A stretch of DNA of 64,000 nt, from NCBI GenBank assembly GCA_949316235.1, contig OX438748.1, positions 35,432,036-35,496,035 of the forward strand, given 5' to 3'. The position numbers and the translations under genes were made by a program. This DNA is from Oegoconia quadripuncta. Taxonomy: Eukaryota; Arthropoda; Insecta; Lepidoptera; Autostichidae. This document shows positions 1 to 10,712 of this stretch, one piece after another. Each line of letters begins with the position of its first letter. The first letter of the stretch is position 1. Under the pieces are notes generated by a model. It was not told the DNA's origin. It saw only the letters and a list, made by a program, of their open reading frames with translations, and did not search any database.

Positions 1-2250
1 CCGAAACGGAGCAAAACAATTCAAAAGAACTGATAACGAACGGGTAAATTGTTACCGAACTGGTGAATTCCAGTACACCAATCCATTGAAAGATAAACAT
101 GGCTAGCACGTATTAATCAAGTGATTTAATCCATAGTGATTTATGAGATTTCCGAAGAAATGTATATTACAATGTCAACGATTATTGATGTTACTTCAGC
201 TTGTTTGATCGTGTTATCAACCACTACCTTTTATCTTTATATATCTGTTGGGACGAACTGTTAATCAATATTACGTTTTCATATAATTTTTACATATTGT
301 TTTAGTAACATTAGGAACGCATGCACGACCTTTCGATTAGTCATTCTCACTCTGCATGTTTTTGTTATCTAATCGTACACCGCCCGGTATTTAGGACTTT
401 GCATCTTCATGTCTTACTACGCCGCGACGAGCTTCATTCATATAAAATTCCAGTTATTAACCATTTCTAAAATCATCGTGCAATGAGAACATGTCAAATG
501 AAAATTGGGGCTTCTTCAGTTTCTAAACTGTATCCTATCATCTTGCTGGTTATTCCTGTTCATTTGTATTTGTTGACCAGTCCGTGTGATATTTGGAGGC
601 TCCATTGAAAACCAGCATTGTAGAACGACTACAATCCATGCTGAGTTGGAGATCTTCTTGACTCTACCTTGCGACACCGACAATTAGGTGGCAAACACAA
701 TGTTTACTTTTTGTATGTCTCAACTGTACCTAATTGTTTGTATCATGAGATGACTTTAAAATATTTTTTCTTTTCTTCCTGAACTTTGCTTGTAAAGTGG
801 ACAAATTCAATGATCATTTTAATAATTCCGAAAATTAAAACTTCACCAATTTAGGTTTTATTTTAAATAAAGTTTAACACGATATGAAATCTCATAATCG
901 GTACACCGTCTGATACCTACATCCTTCTGTATGCAGAACATGAATTATCGAAAACCGCTGGAGTTCTTAAATTTACAATGCCGTCAATTGTCTCCATAAT
1001 ATTTGTCAAAACAATCTTGTTATTATGATGTTATGATTCATTCATCTGTGTTTGTAGGCAGGAAAAAAATATTCGCTTCAATCCGTGCAATTTCTAGTTC
1101 AACTTTCATCAACTAGTCTTCATCCAGTTTTGACGGTGACATGCCCTTGACAGCAAGTAAGGGTTCTATCGTTGACACGTGACAAAACAAGAATGCCAAT
1201 CTGACACTACAATGTATTACGACATGATAACCAACCACGTTCGGTAGAATATGTTTAATACTGCTGTTATTCCTCTATGATACTGCGTACTAAATAACCT
1301 GAGTCAAAGATCGTTGATCCCGATAATTACACAACTGAACAGTAAACAGTGCATGGTCTGCATGATATAGGTTATCGACCGGCACTCGGATTTGCCTAGC
1401 CACGCTTCTAATAAATTCGTCAAGTTTATTTTACCTATTTTCCGGTATATCTTTGCGTTTGTGTTCATAGTTCGTACAAATCTATGTCTAATATTCCAAA
1501 GAGACTGTTTGTTGCTTGCGCCGAGCGAGAAGGCTCATTGTATTATCAAATAAGAGTTACCTAGTCTCTACTATCATCTGAACTCCACTACTATTTTTAA
1601 TATTTAATGTCTTTATAACGATAGCCAGCTATAATTTTCCTGATTTAACCTGTTTCCTTAATTTATCTCTTTTAATCTTCATGTCTGTTATTCACCATTG
1701 CAGTAATTTCAATCGAAACATCCCAAAGCAGAAAACGGGGACTAGGTCATTTAGATTTCAAACAGCCAATTTGTAAATAGCGTGAAAATGCAATATCCGC
1801 ACGACCCAATTGTAAAAATCCTACAACCGTTTCCTTATCACAATAAAACCCAAGCGGCAAACAAGTGGGAATCCCAAGTGCAAACGGATAAAACGCTGCT
1901 GGACACACACAAACACACCATTACACAAACTTAACCTCAAATAATGCTTGGTCTCTCGCAGTCAGGTAGTTCACTCTGTTATCGCCTGAAATGTTAACCG
2001 CAGCCGGGGGCTAGGTAGATCAGGAAAAACTGGTTGAGTTCAGAACACGTTTGAACTTGTTACTAGTTTGCACCTTCAGAGAAATTTTTCACACAAACAA
2101 GAGTTATCTACCTACAGTATTATCGCGTATAGAGACGCGAAAACACATGGCCAATTTCACTACAGATAAGATTTCCTCGCGGATTTCCGAGGAATTGGCG
2201 TCGACATCGGCCGGGTGTCACGCACACACTGACAACTCGCGCGCGTGCCC
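1..2250. other. Gene-free stretch upstream of the GADD45 gene
   Basis: I see no convincing coding exon, tRNA, tandem array or recognised repeat here. The last 150 bases are richer in CpG and run into the TATA box of the GADD45-type gene, so this is probably its upstream regulatory DNA. A 98-codon open frame at 2051-2347 crosses the TATA box and start region and is not credible as a gene. Confidence 0.5.
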
Positions 2251-2259
2251 GTTGGAGGC

Positions 2260-2267
2260 TATAAAAG
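2260..2267 (+). promoter_or_regulatory. TATA box of the GADD45-type gene
   Basis: TATAAAAG lies in a CpG-rich stretch, about 300 bases before the start codon. Transcription would be expected to begin about 30 bases downstream, near 2287-2295. A GACGTCA sequence resembling a CRE/ATF core lies at 2277-2283, just before the expected start site. The position and the match to consensus support the call; the start site itself is inferred. Confidence 0.6.
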
Positions 2268-2289
2268 AATCTTACGACGTCAGGCCATC

Positions 2290-2569
2290 ACATTCCACTG
2301 CAAGCATTCGGAGCGATACCACGTCTGTTGAATACTTGAAGTTGTGAAATTATTGTGACATAACCGCTGAGGCGAGCCCTTAATTAGTGCCACCTGATTG
2401 GATTGCCAAAGGATTTAATTGTGAAGTGCCAGTGAAAACTGTGAAAATTTCCAAGCAATTTCGGAGTTTTCCAGCGATTTGTGAAGAAACAGTGACAATT
2501 CCGCTCAACTCGGAAAAAGTGAATAAAGTTTGTGAAAATTACACCCTCAAGAGTATTAAGCTGTCTAAC
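2290..2569 (+). other. Predicted 5' UTR of the GADD45-type gene
   Basis: The sequence between the expected start site and the ATG at 2570 holds no ATG in any frame, although it is AT-rich and 280 bases long. The reading frame of the gene is open back to about 2387, but without a Met codon, which is why 2570 is taken as the start. Confidence 0.5.
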
Positions 2570-2628
2570 ATGTACAACGACATGATTCCTGTCAAGTCCG
2601 AAACTTTCAGCGGCGTTGCCGCTAAAAG
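2570..2628 (+). CDS. Gadd45: GADD45-type gene, coding exon 1
   Basis: The exon encodes residues 1-19 plus two bases of codon 20 (Ser, completed by exon 2). It ends at AAAAG followed by the donor GTAAAT. The short N-terminal part carries no domain. Confidence 0.8.
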
Positions 2629-3818
2629 GTAAATATCTTAATATTTAAAATACGTCCATACTTTAGTTTTTCTACTTAAAAACTTTGAGAGTATCGTTAA
2701 GCAATTTTTTATCAAAACAGTTCATATGGTACAAACTTTCTAAATTTAAATGAGACTTCATTATTAAATTATTTTGATTTTACTATACATGGAAAACTTT
2801 CATGGTACCTATTACAGTTAATTAGAGCAAAACTTTGGTAACTTATTCTTTATCAATCATCAAACATATGTGAAACGTGTAGTACTAGTAAGTGGTTAAT
2901 TTACCCTAAATTGTTAAAACACAATGCTCTCTGTAGAATGTATTTGCTAATTTGAACGAGTCACATATTGTCCTCGGTAGTATAGTGGTTAGTATCCCCG
3001 CCTGTCACGCGGGAGACCGGGGTTCGATTCCCCGCCGGGGAGGTTCTTTTTTAACATTTTTGGATTGATTTACATTATGTTTCCCATTTGATTTATATTG
3101 AAATCTAATCTTTTTTTCTATTTGTTGCAGCCCAATAAGCCAATGCGTGAAGACGGTGCTGAGGCGGGCGTGCGTGGAAAAAAGGCTGACTATAGGCCTT
3201 CTTCCCGCGATACAGTACTTGTCGAACAACTGCAACGGGGCGCTTTTCTGTCTTACGACTCAAGCGCCACCTGGTGACAGCGCCACGCATATGCAGGAGG
3301 TGTTGCTTCAGGCCTTCTGCGTTGAAAACGAAATCTACGCTATTAAGGTAAATTATGATTTTATTTTCTTAGAAAAATTTTGACATAAACAGTTATATTA
3401 AATATAACGCCATATATTGTAGAATCATTTCAACTTAATGAAATTAATAGGCTAGCTACCTACCAACTTTGACATTTGCATGCATTGTTTGCATGCTTAA
3501 TTTAGCTGAGTAGAGGACAATTTTTATTGTGTTCAACATATGATTTTAGCAAATAAATGATTATGAATTGTTACTAACCGTTTTCTCTGTTGTCTGCAGG
3601 TGGATTCCGAGGAGAAAATGAGTAAATTGCTGGGCTTCCGGAACTGTTCGATGGACTTTAGCTGTGTGCTCATCCACTACCCGTACATAGATCCGTTCAG
3701 TGACAGTCAAGAAATTGATCTATCAGTGCTCACAGAAGCTGAGAAAGACTTAATGGATCATTGTGAATGCAACTGGGGTTACTGCCAGCCTCCAGTCATT
3801 AAGCTACCAGAGAAGTGA
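2570..3818 (+). CDS. Gadd45: GADD45-type growth-arrest / DNA-damage-inducible protein, 3 exons
   Basis: Joined exons 2570-2628, 3131-3347 and 3600-3818 encode 164 residues, the usual length for this family. GADD45 proteins are small stress-induced regulators that, in other animals, bind MAP3K-type kinases and cell-cycle proteins. They consist of one L7Ae/L30e-like alpha-beta-alpha domain. Seen here: an opening helix (about residues 20-40), the block GLLPAIQYL followed by a hydrophobic strand GALFCL, a helix rich in Glu and Leu, then VDSEEKMSKLLG and CVLIHYP, which follow the family order. All splice sites are GT-AG and the phases join (2, then 0). The start has an A at -3 and no ATG lies upstream in the leader. 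A TATA box lies 300 bases upstream. The family call rests on recognised motifs and length; no search was run. A tRNA-Asp gene lies in intron 1. Confidence 0.85.
2971..3042 (+). tRNA. tRNA-Asp (GTC), inside intron 1 of the GADD45-type gene
   Basis: The 72-nt sequence folds as a full cloverleaf. The acceptor stem TCCTCGG pairs with CCGGGGA (one G-T pair) and is followed by discriminator G. The anticodon loop holds GTC, and the T arm carries GGTTCGATTCC (B box). A run of six T about 5 bases downstream would serve as the Pol III terminator. It lies on the same strand as its host gene. All arms are intact, so it is probably functional and not a SINE head. Confidence 0.93.
3131..3347 (+). CDS. Gadd45: GADD45-type gene, coding exon 2
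   Basis: The exon encodes residues 20-92, the first half of the L7Ae-like domain. The acceptor is TTTGTTGCAG and the donor is AAG/GTAAAT. The 217 nt plus the 59 of exon 1 make 92 complete codons, so the next intron is in phase 0. Confidence 0.85.
3600..3818 (+). CDS. Gadd45: GADD45-type gene, coding exon 3
   Basis: The exon encodes residues 93-164 and the stop codon. The acceptor is TGTCTGCAG. It begins VDSEEKM and contains the acidic stretch and the Cys-rich segment near the C-terminus (HCECNWGYC). Confidence 0.85.
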   Translation: MDSEEKMSKLLGFRNCSMDFSCVLIHYPYIDPFSDSQEIDLSVLTEAEKDLMDHCECNWGYCQPPVIKLPEK

Positions 3819-4185
3819 AACTTTGAATAAGAAAATTAAGAGGAAAAAAAAATATTTCGACCAATATTGGTCCAAAGCCGGTCGGCCATTTTTAAACGGC
3901 TTCGGCGATAACGCCATCTAGTGAGTAAAGTTTGATTTACGAACTTTAGTTTCTCTAGGAATTTTTGAAGGGGTGTGGAGTAATTTTTGGAATTGATTAT
4001 AGGAAATTTTACCTATTGTAACTTTTTAAAATCAGTTTTATATAAATTGTAAGGCATTATAAACGCCAGGATTTTTCAAGGTTTTCCAAACTTTTTGCAG
4101 ACGAAGCATAAATTGTCGCCATTTTGGCTTATTTCTACCAATAGAATGTAAAAGTGTACTACATAATATCAGAGAGTATTGTATA

Positions 4186-4358
4186 AATAAAATATTAAGT
4201 CTTGTGCATGATATACATAGGTATTTTAAGAGCTAAAATTGATAAAAATAGACATTGGAAATAATGAAGTAGGAAAAAAAATGTTGTGAAAACTTTTTAT
4301 ACTTTTGATAATCTTAAAATAGTTATAATGTTGAAATCCAAAAAAAAGTTATAATAAA
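4186..4358 (+). terminator. Polyadenylation signals of the GADD45-type gene
   Basis: AATAAA occurs at 4186-4191 and again at 4353-4358. The second is followed by a GT-rich stretch (4374-4392), the usual downstream element, so it is the likelier cleavage signal. The resulting 3' UTR would be about 0.55 kb. Confidence 0.5.
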
Positions 4359-4522
4359 AAACTGTTTTCTAAATGTGTGTGTGTTTTTTTTTATGGTATG
4401 TGAAAAAAATGGATTTTATGTAACTACATAAGTAAGTAACTCAATAGCTAGAGAACGCTCCCTGGTTTTTGAAAATGAATTGAAAAATATGACTAAATTA
4501 GCGTAGCCTGTTTCCATAAATA

Positions 4523-4791
4523 TTAGGTCCTTACCAATGAAATTGGCGTTTTGTATGATAAAAGTTTCAGCGAATCTAAGAAATGATTATGGGAAGCACA
4601 TGAAAAGAGCTCTGTTCAAATTTTTTTTATTATGTGATTTAGCCCAGAAATTAAAAAATATTTCATGTGAAACCTTGAAATAATATTCCATTTTCCAAAT
4701 AAAAAACAAATTTGGATATAGCTTTGAAAATCGCAGGAATTAGTATGATTAACGAAGAAAAAAAACTCCAATTTCATAGGTAAAGACTCAA
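4523..4791 (+). mobile_element. MITE family M1 (mariner-like), shortened copy
   Basis: The left end TTAGGTCCTTACC and the right end GGTAAAGACTCAA are inverted repeats, flanked on both sides by TA. The copy lacks about 150 bp of internal sequence present in the sister copies at 12225, 29899, 45025 and 62118. Confidence 0.75.
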
Positions 4792-4877
4792 TATATTATA
4801 GCTACGTTTAAACTACGAATTGATTAATACCTTAACAAATGTACTTTACCTTAATCATATTATGAGGGTTTATACAA

Positions 4878-5445
4878 TCCTGTGGCGCCCTCATTGGATA
4901 AATTAAGATTTCTTATTAACCACAGAAATAAATAAAAAAAATCGCTCTGACCATCACTCGAGAAGCTTAAATGCTAATTAGAAATAATCAAGAAATAATA
5001 CATAAATAGCATTAATTATGTTTATTTTCGATAATTTCAAATTATCGATAAAAATGGCCACTTTTTATTATCGTGAATTCTAATGCTATAGGTATTTTTT
5101 TTTTTTTTTTTTTTTTTTTTATATATGAGAGGGCGGCAAACGAGCATGCGGGTCACCTGATGGAAAGCAATCACCGCCGCCCATGGACACCCGCAACACC
5201 AAAAGGGTCACAGATGCGTTGCCGGCCTTTGAGGAAGGTGTCCACCCCAGAATAAGTAGGGCAGCCTGAGCGATGAGGGATTCTCCAGCACTAATAGTGC
5301 TGGTACCCTCCTGGGGTACTAACTCTTTAAATACCGCTACCATTCTGGAGATATAATTTATAACTAGTTTTTAGGCTTCCCAAATGCAGGTCAGAGCGAT
5401 GTTTTATCTAAAAATAAATCTTAATTTATCGAATAGATAAACCTT
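4878..5445. mobile_element. Foldback MITE family M3, interrupted by a LINE 3' end
   Basis: The left arm (GTGGCGCCCTCATTGG, then a TTAAGATTT stretch and GATCGCTCTGACC-like sequence) is mirrored by the right arm at 5360-5445. The LINE-X copy at 5098-5350 sits between the arms. Related copies lie at 37174, 52149 and, truncated, at 55731. Confidence 0.6.
5098..5350 (-). mobile_element. LINE family X, 5'-truncated 3' end
   Basis: On the minus strand this reads as the end of a reverse-transcriptase frame and a short 3' UTR ending in an A-rich tail (T run on the plus strand at 5097-5120). The same 250-bp sequence recurs at 23201, 23803, 30375, 40728, 59355 and 62535. Confidence 0.75.
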
Positions 5446-5469
5446 CCTAAACACATTGGAATCCAAACC

Positions 5470-5990
5470 AAACTTCAGCTTGACGTTCTTGTTTCTCCCA
5501 GCATTTCTTAGGGTATCCCCTTAGCAAAGACTACATGGATATAGCCGGCATTTCGGCCACCTTCAACCAGCTATCCCCACCAAGCCTTGGTTCCTCACTC
5601 ACCGAAATATGCCTAAGGGAATTTCTTCTATCATAATTCGCCTGCGGCTGGGCCACGTCTGTTCTCCAGTTTTCTTTGCCAAAATATGTATCCGAGATCA
5701 TTCTCTATATGCGAGTGTGGACTAGAGGAAGGGACTATCGAGCATATATTTTTCAACTGCCCACGAATTTCTGTCCCACTTTATGACCTTCTCCCCAAAA
5801 ATATGCCCCGTCCCTGTTATCTACTTATTAAGTCAAGTTCACTCCCGTCTTGTATATGTACTAGCTAAATTTATTAAAGTTAACAACGTTATATTATAAT
5901 CTATCTATCATGTCTACTCCTTTGAGTTTATCGTCTTTTATCTTAATTATGTGTTGAGGTGGTGGTTATATGTGTTGTCCAGTTTGTCCT
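5470..5990 (+). mobile_element. Jockey-like LINE remnant (C-terminal zinc-knuckle region)
   Basis: Broken frames on the plus strand read LRLGHVCSP and then CECGLEEGTIEHIFFNCP. The latter is the typical CxCG...EHIxxxCP ending of jockey-type reverse transcriptase/RNase H proteins. Stop codons and frameshifts interrupt it, so it is dead. Confidence 0.65.
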
Positions 5991-6179
5991 TTCTCCAGCT
6001 ACACAAACTAGAGAAGCTTAACTTACCGCACAATCGTCAACTTTAGCATTGTGAACTTCAACCCTGGACATTGGCAGAATCATCGTGCACAACGATGCAG
6101 CCATAACACTAAATTGGAATTGGATGGATATAGCCCGTATCTCAAGATTGAGATGACCTTAAGTTGACGCTTGAGATTC

Positions 6180-6690
6180 AGTTGCATATTTTTTTTTTCG
6201 TTAAATCTTTATTTAAGTTTAGGAACTTTTGTCCACATTTAGACTTGTCAGTCCCATTGTCTCCCTAGTTTGCATATATTTAATTAATTGGACAAAGCTA
6301 CAGAGGGGTACCCCGAAGTGCAACTAAATTGCAAATCAATCTCACCGCCTCTGAGTGTGTGAGCTTATTTAAGCAGACCCACATAGCATTTGCTATGAAT
6401 AACGCCAACATCTAAAAGATTGATTTGCAATTTGCTCACCAGAGCATCCTTTTCCCTCTGGTTCTTGACACATTCCATCAGCATATGTTGCACATCATCG
6501 ACCGTACCACAAACATTGCCATTGGGAGAGTCTGCTTTCCTCATTAGATGTGCAAACCAGCCTGAGGGATAGTATCCCGAACGCAAACTAAACAATGTTT
6601 TCAAATAAGGTCTACTAATCTGGACTCTAATAATTAATAAACCATGGCACTCGAGGAGGCTGACTGCAGTGTTCTGTACCACATAGCTTT
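6180..6690 (-). mobile_element. Non-LTR retrotransposon remnant (RNase H / C-terminal region)
   Basis: The minus-strand frame at 6365-6682 reads LRSGYYPSGWFAHLMRKAD, then CGTVDDVQHMLMEC, a C-terminal pattern of insect non-LTR retrotransposons. No upstream RT domain is present. A T-rich stretch at 6185-6200 would be the A-rich tail. Confidence 0.6.
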
Positions 6691-6773
6691 ATTTATTCAT
6701 ATGATTTAATGCATATTAAAATTTGTTGCAGAACCTCTTTTTGTAATCTTACCAAATGTTTTATTTTTAAATT

Positions 6774-6897
6774 ATGTTCTACTGCTAGAGCTAGCAATGT
6801 ACGTAGAGAAGAATTACGAATGACTGGAGAAAAAGTTTCATCATAGTCAATTCGTAATTCTTCTCTACGTACATTGCTAGCTCTATGTTCTACTGCT
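6774..6897. repeat. 38-bp hairpin flanked by 13-bp direct repeats
   Basis: The arms at 6787-6824 and 6846-6884 are inverted copies with one extra base and a 21-nt loop. The 13-mer ATGTTCTACTGCT flanks them directly (6774-6786 and 6885-6897). An outer weaker inverted pair lies at 6731-6748 and 6900-6918. Confidence 0.7.
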
Positions 6898-7129
6898 GGA
6901 GATTACAAAAAGAGGTTTTACAACAAAATTGTATTCAAAAAAAAATTGTATTGAGACTGCAACGCGATTTCAAATCGATTATTATTAATACGGCCCATGA
7001 CATACCATCCGGCCGCATGGTTCGCCAACGTTGTCCGACATGTCGACACAATACATTGTACAGAAATATAATATAATATTACACAGGGACAAACCTTAGA
7101 ATAATGCACGATATAAATTGAAGCAGTGA

Positions 7130-8600
7130 AATGGCTTGCTGGTTCAGCTAACGCTGCAAACGCTGAACGCGCTTACAACACTGATAATTCGGCCAGTGCA
7201 GAAATGGAAACTGACTTTTCAGCTTTAAAAAGAACTTTGGAAATAAATAATTAGTGGGATGGTAGCAGTATTGTTTTTTTTTAAATAAATAATAATAAAT
7301 AAATCTTTCGGATACTTACTCTCCAATCATCTAGTCCCAAACTAAGTAAAACTTAAGCTATAGATACTAGATAACGGATAAAAACACCTATATTTAACAA
7401 AAAAAAAAAAAACGGTTGATTTCGTTTTATATTAAGCTAGTATAATATAAATAATTTGTGCTTTCGTTCGAAAAGCGTACTGGGTTAGGTTAGTTGGATA
7501 CTAATATGTTAGTGATGCATGTACCTACCTATTTATAATATATTAAAAGCGTAGAGGAATAACACTACACCGAATTAAAAATAATACTTTACGCTTGATC
7601 AGACGGGACGCAGGACACGGGCAAGTACGTAAATCAGTGATTACCTACCTAGCGGCCAGTTAAAGCCACTATTGTCCACTGGGGGGCGCTGTGACAGCGC
7701 GCACTAGCGTGCTATAATACAATTTCACAAAACAAAGCTGCGTTCCCGCAAGCAGAGAAAGTAGGCAATTACTACAACTAATTACTAGGAGTAAAAATTG
7801 GACTAACACCACGATAGAACTATTTTGAGAGACATGATTCGGAATGAAGTGACATAGCTATGAAAGTTGCCAAGTGAAATGGCGCTGTAATATCGGTGGC
7901 GGAACCGGCAATCGCTAGAGCAAGCGGTTGAGTAGAGACCGAGCCTAAGTAAACGTAGTGTGGGAGCTCCCAACTAGATGGCGCGACTATCAAGGCGGCT
8001 CCGTCCAGTGGCGCTATCATTAGAGTAGAATTACCTAGGATAATAGTTTAAAATAAAATAAAAAATATCAAATTATGTAACATAATTAAATAATTAAAAT
8101 TAAAAAATAAACTACGAATAAGGAAATAAACAGGTATAAAATAAATAAATTATACAAAATAAGTTGTAATGTTTTACTTCTATGGTTTTTGACCGACTTC
8201 AAAGAAGGAATAGGATCTATATTCGTCTGTATGTATTTAATGTAATATATTATCACCTATATTATCAGTATCACCTATATTGTCGTCAATTATTGACCGA
8301 TTTTTAACCGTCTGCAATCAAAAAAAGTGTAGTGTATTGATAAACTCGCCATAATTCGGTGTGTAATGGTTTACTGCAACTTAAACATATATCGCTTAGT
8401 CAGCGCCAATACCGATGTAATAAATAAACTAAATAACAATTAACAGGGCTTGTTCGTGCTACATCACAATAGACAACTAATCTTATTTACGGAATCCTCC
8501 GTACATTACCACAAAAGGAAGAGGTTATTATGTACGGCTGTATGCTTTTTTGGTATGTTCATTGATAATTCCAAGATTTGGCGGGTGATTCGTGTGATTC
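7130..8600. other. Gene-free stretch, degenerate repeats
   Basis: No coding exon is recognised. Two segments (around 7668-7700 and 8000-8025) contain CACTGG / CCAGTGG motifs like the M3 MITE ends but could not be paired confidently. Confidence 0.35.
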
Positions 8601-9220
8601 TTTTTGTAAATGAAAGGGTTTCCGCCATGCTTTGTCCCATTATATCCCATCCCTGTTGTGGGGAAATGCCGCGGACATAAATCACTTCACACAATCTTTG
8701 TTCTGCACAAACGAGCGGTTCGCGCGATTTACAAACTGGGCCCTAGAGTGTCTCTTAGGAATAAATTAAAAGAAATTAATGTATTAACATTTTCATTGCA
8801 ATATGTTTACGAAAACTTAATGTATGTAAGAAAAAATCTAGAATCGTTTAAGAAAAGTAGTGATATACACAATGTTAATACCAGATATAAAAATAAACTT
8901 GCTGATCATGTCAGCCGTTTACACTAAGTCACTAAGTCATTTAAGGGGCAATGTATACGCTTTTATAATAAGATTCCAGTGGACATTCAAAATTTACCTT
9001 TAAATAAATTCAAAACCATCATAACAGACATTGTTTACCAAAGGCTATTATAGAATTTCTGACTATCTGGATGATAAGCAAGCATGGACATAGACAATTA
9101 TACAATATAATATAATTGTAAACTAAACTTATTTAAAAGAGCAACCCTTGAGTTGCTTGCTCGTTCTTCTCTGGGGAATCAGCTTTGTGAATGAGCAATA
9201 ATGTCAAAAACTTTAATAAT
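8600..9220 (+). mobile_element. LINE family a, 5'-truncated copy
   Basis: It encodes the end of a reverse-transcriptase protein: GKCRGHKS, HKRAVRAIYKL, YENLMYVRKNLESF, NTRYKNKLADHVSRLH. It continues into the 3' UTR with the GAGTTGCTTGCTCGTTCTTC motif shared by copies at 17566, 35035, 50948, 57230, 60990 and 62940. Frameshifts show that it is inactive. Confidence 0.75.
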
Positions 9221-9394
9221 AAGATAAAAAATAAACTACCTATGCCAATACCTTCTAATTCGCTGATCTAACATGCCCTATTTCGTATCACGCAATTAGT
9301 TACTCTCTATCTTTCGATGACATAAAACCTGTGTTAAATTTTTCTAATAGGCACCTCAAAGGCAAAATGAAATACAATTTTGAATAACTCTCAA

Positions 9395-9400
9395 TTTATT
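9395..9400 (-). terminator. Candidate polyadenylation signal of GMC gene A
   Basis: On the minus strand AATAAA overlaps the stop codon (TAA at 9401-9399). No clearer signal follows in the next 200 bases, so gene A may have an extremely short 3' UTR. Confidence 0.35.
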
Positions 9401-10712
9401 ATGATATGTTATCTTCAATAATCATAGCAGCCCCTTTCTCTCCAATCATTATTGAAGGGGCATTTGTATTGCCTCTTGTTATTGAAGGCATTATGGACGC
9501 GTCAATCACCCTTAATCTTCCTATGCCATACACCTTCAGTCTTGGATCCACTACAGCGGTTGTGTCTCCTGCAGGACCCATCTTACAAGTCCCCACCGGA
9601 TGGTACGATGACGAAGTATAAGATACCATTAAACAATAAAAGTACTCATCAGTACCCCAAGCGAACTGCTTACAGGCTGGCAATGGTGTCTTCACAAAGA
9701 AAGCGCCACTAGCTTTGAACGTTGCAGTGTTTTCTAAAGATATAACGAAACGTATCCCTTTCAAAAGCGTTGTCACATCACTCTTAACGTCATAGTAGTT
9801 CGCATACAGCAACGGCTTACCATTCGGATCGGTAGTATTCAATAGCAATTTCCCTTTGCTCAAATTCTTCAAAACGGATATTCTTGGAAGCAATCCGTCG
9901 TAGAAAGCTGATGGAAAGATCTTGACTTCGTCAAAATTTACTGGATCTGCGACGAATTCTCGCCAGAACACGTTTCCAATGTCGTATTGAACATCAGGCG
10001 CACTTAGAGCTGGATCAGTTTTAATAAAAGCCATCGCTGGTATTGTTCCATCTCTAGATAATGGTCCACTTTTGTATTTCGATACACCATACTCGTATAT
10101 TTGTTTCAATAGCTCACCCCCACATACTCTTGTAGATGTTTTGTTCGTTAAAGCTATGGTAATACCATTGAAAGTAGCATGATCTTGCAGATTCCATCCC
10201 ACTTTTAAATTTTCTACAACTTCTATATTTGCTTCTTCTAAATGCTCTTTAGGTCCTATACCAGAAAGCATCAGAAGTTTTGGTGAATTTATAGCTCCAG
10301 CACTAACTATAACCTCTTTTTTAGCAAAAGCCTTGTAGGTTGTACCGTTTTGTACGTATTGGACACCGTAAGCTACCTTGTTACCATTTATAAGAAGTTT
10401 CACGACTTCAGATTCAGTGCGTATAACCAAATTCTTTCTCTGCTCTCTAATTGGTTCAATGAAACTTGTGTAAGTAGATACTCTTTTCCCATAGGCTGAT
10501 GTGGTTTGGGCAAATGCTGCTCCTGTCTGTTCGGGGCCATTATAGTCGGTTGTTGGTACACCTCTTTCATGAAAAGCATTTAGAATCATTGTAGCGCCTT
10601 TATCTGGGTACCAGTGGTATGAAACTTGTTGCTCTCCGTTCGTTGCATGGTAGTTTCGATTTAACACTTGTATATTGAGATTGTCCTCTGATTTCTTAAA
10701 GTATTTTAACAC
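9399..10712 (-). CDS. GMC gene A, exon 4 (last)
   Basis: The exon encodes residues 189-625 and the stop. The acceptor on the minus strand is TTTTACAG/GTGTTA. It holds the second GMC signature, the substrate-binding domain and the His/Asn active-site pair. The frame stays open upstream into the intron, so the boundary is set by the acceptor and by alignment with genes B and C. Confidence 0.92.
   Translation of the reverse strand: MLKYFKKSEDNLNIQVLNRNYHATNGEQQVSYHWYPDKGATMILNAFHERGVPTTDYNGPEQTGAAFAQTTSAYGKRVSTYTSFIEPIREQRKNLVIRTESEVVKLLINGNKVAYGVQYVQNGTTYKAFAKKEVIVSAGAINSPKLLMLSGIGPKEHLEEANIEVVENLKVGWNLQDHATFNGITIALTNKTSTRVCGGELLKQIYEYGVSKYKSGPLSRDGTIPAMAFIKTDPALSAPDVQYDIGNVFWREFVADPVNFDEVKIFPSAFYDGLLPRISVLKNLSKGKLLLNTTDPNGKPLLYANYYDVKSDVTTLLKGIRFVISLENTATFKASGAFFVKTPLPACKQFAWGTDEYFYCLMVSYTSSSYHPVGTCKMGPAGDTTAVVDPRLKVYGIGRLRVIDASIMPSITRGNTNAPSIMIGEKGAAMIIEDNIS

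Noticed and set aside
2051..2347. 98-codon open frame upstream of the GADD45-type gene
   Set aside because: It runs through the TATA box and expected transcription start of the gene, shows no recognised motif and has no transcript context.
6774..6897. microRNA gene at the 38-bp hairpin
   Set aside because: The stem is too perfect and the flanks are direct repeats. Without small-RNA data an insertion or template-switch origin is more likely.
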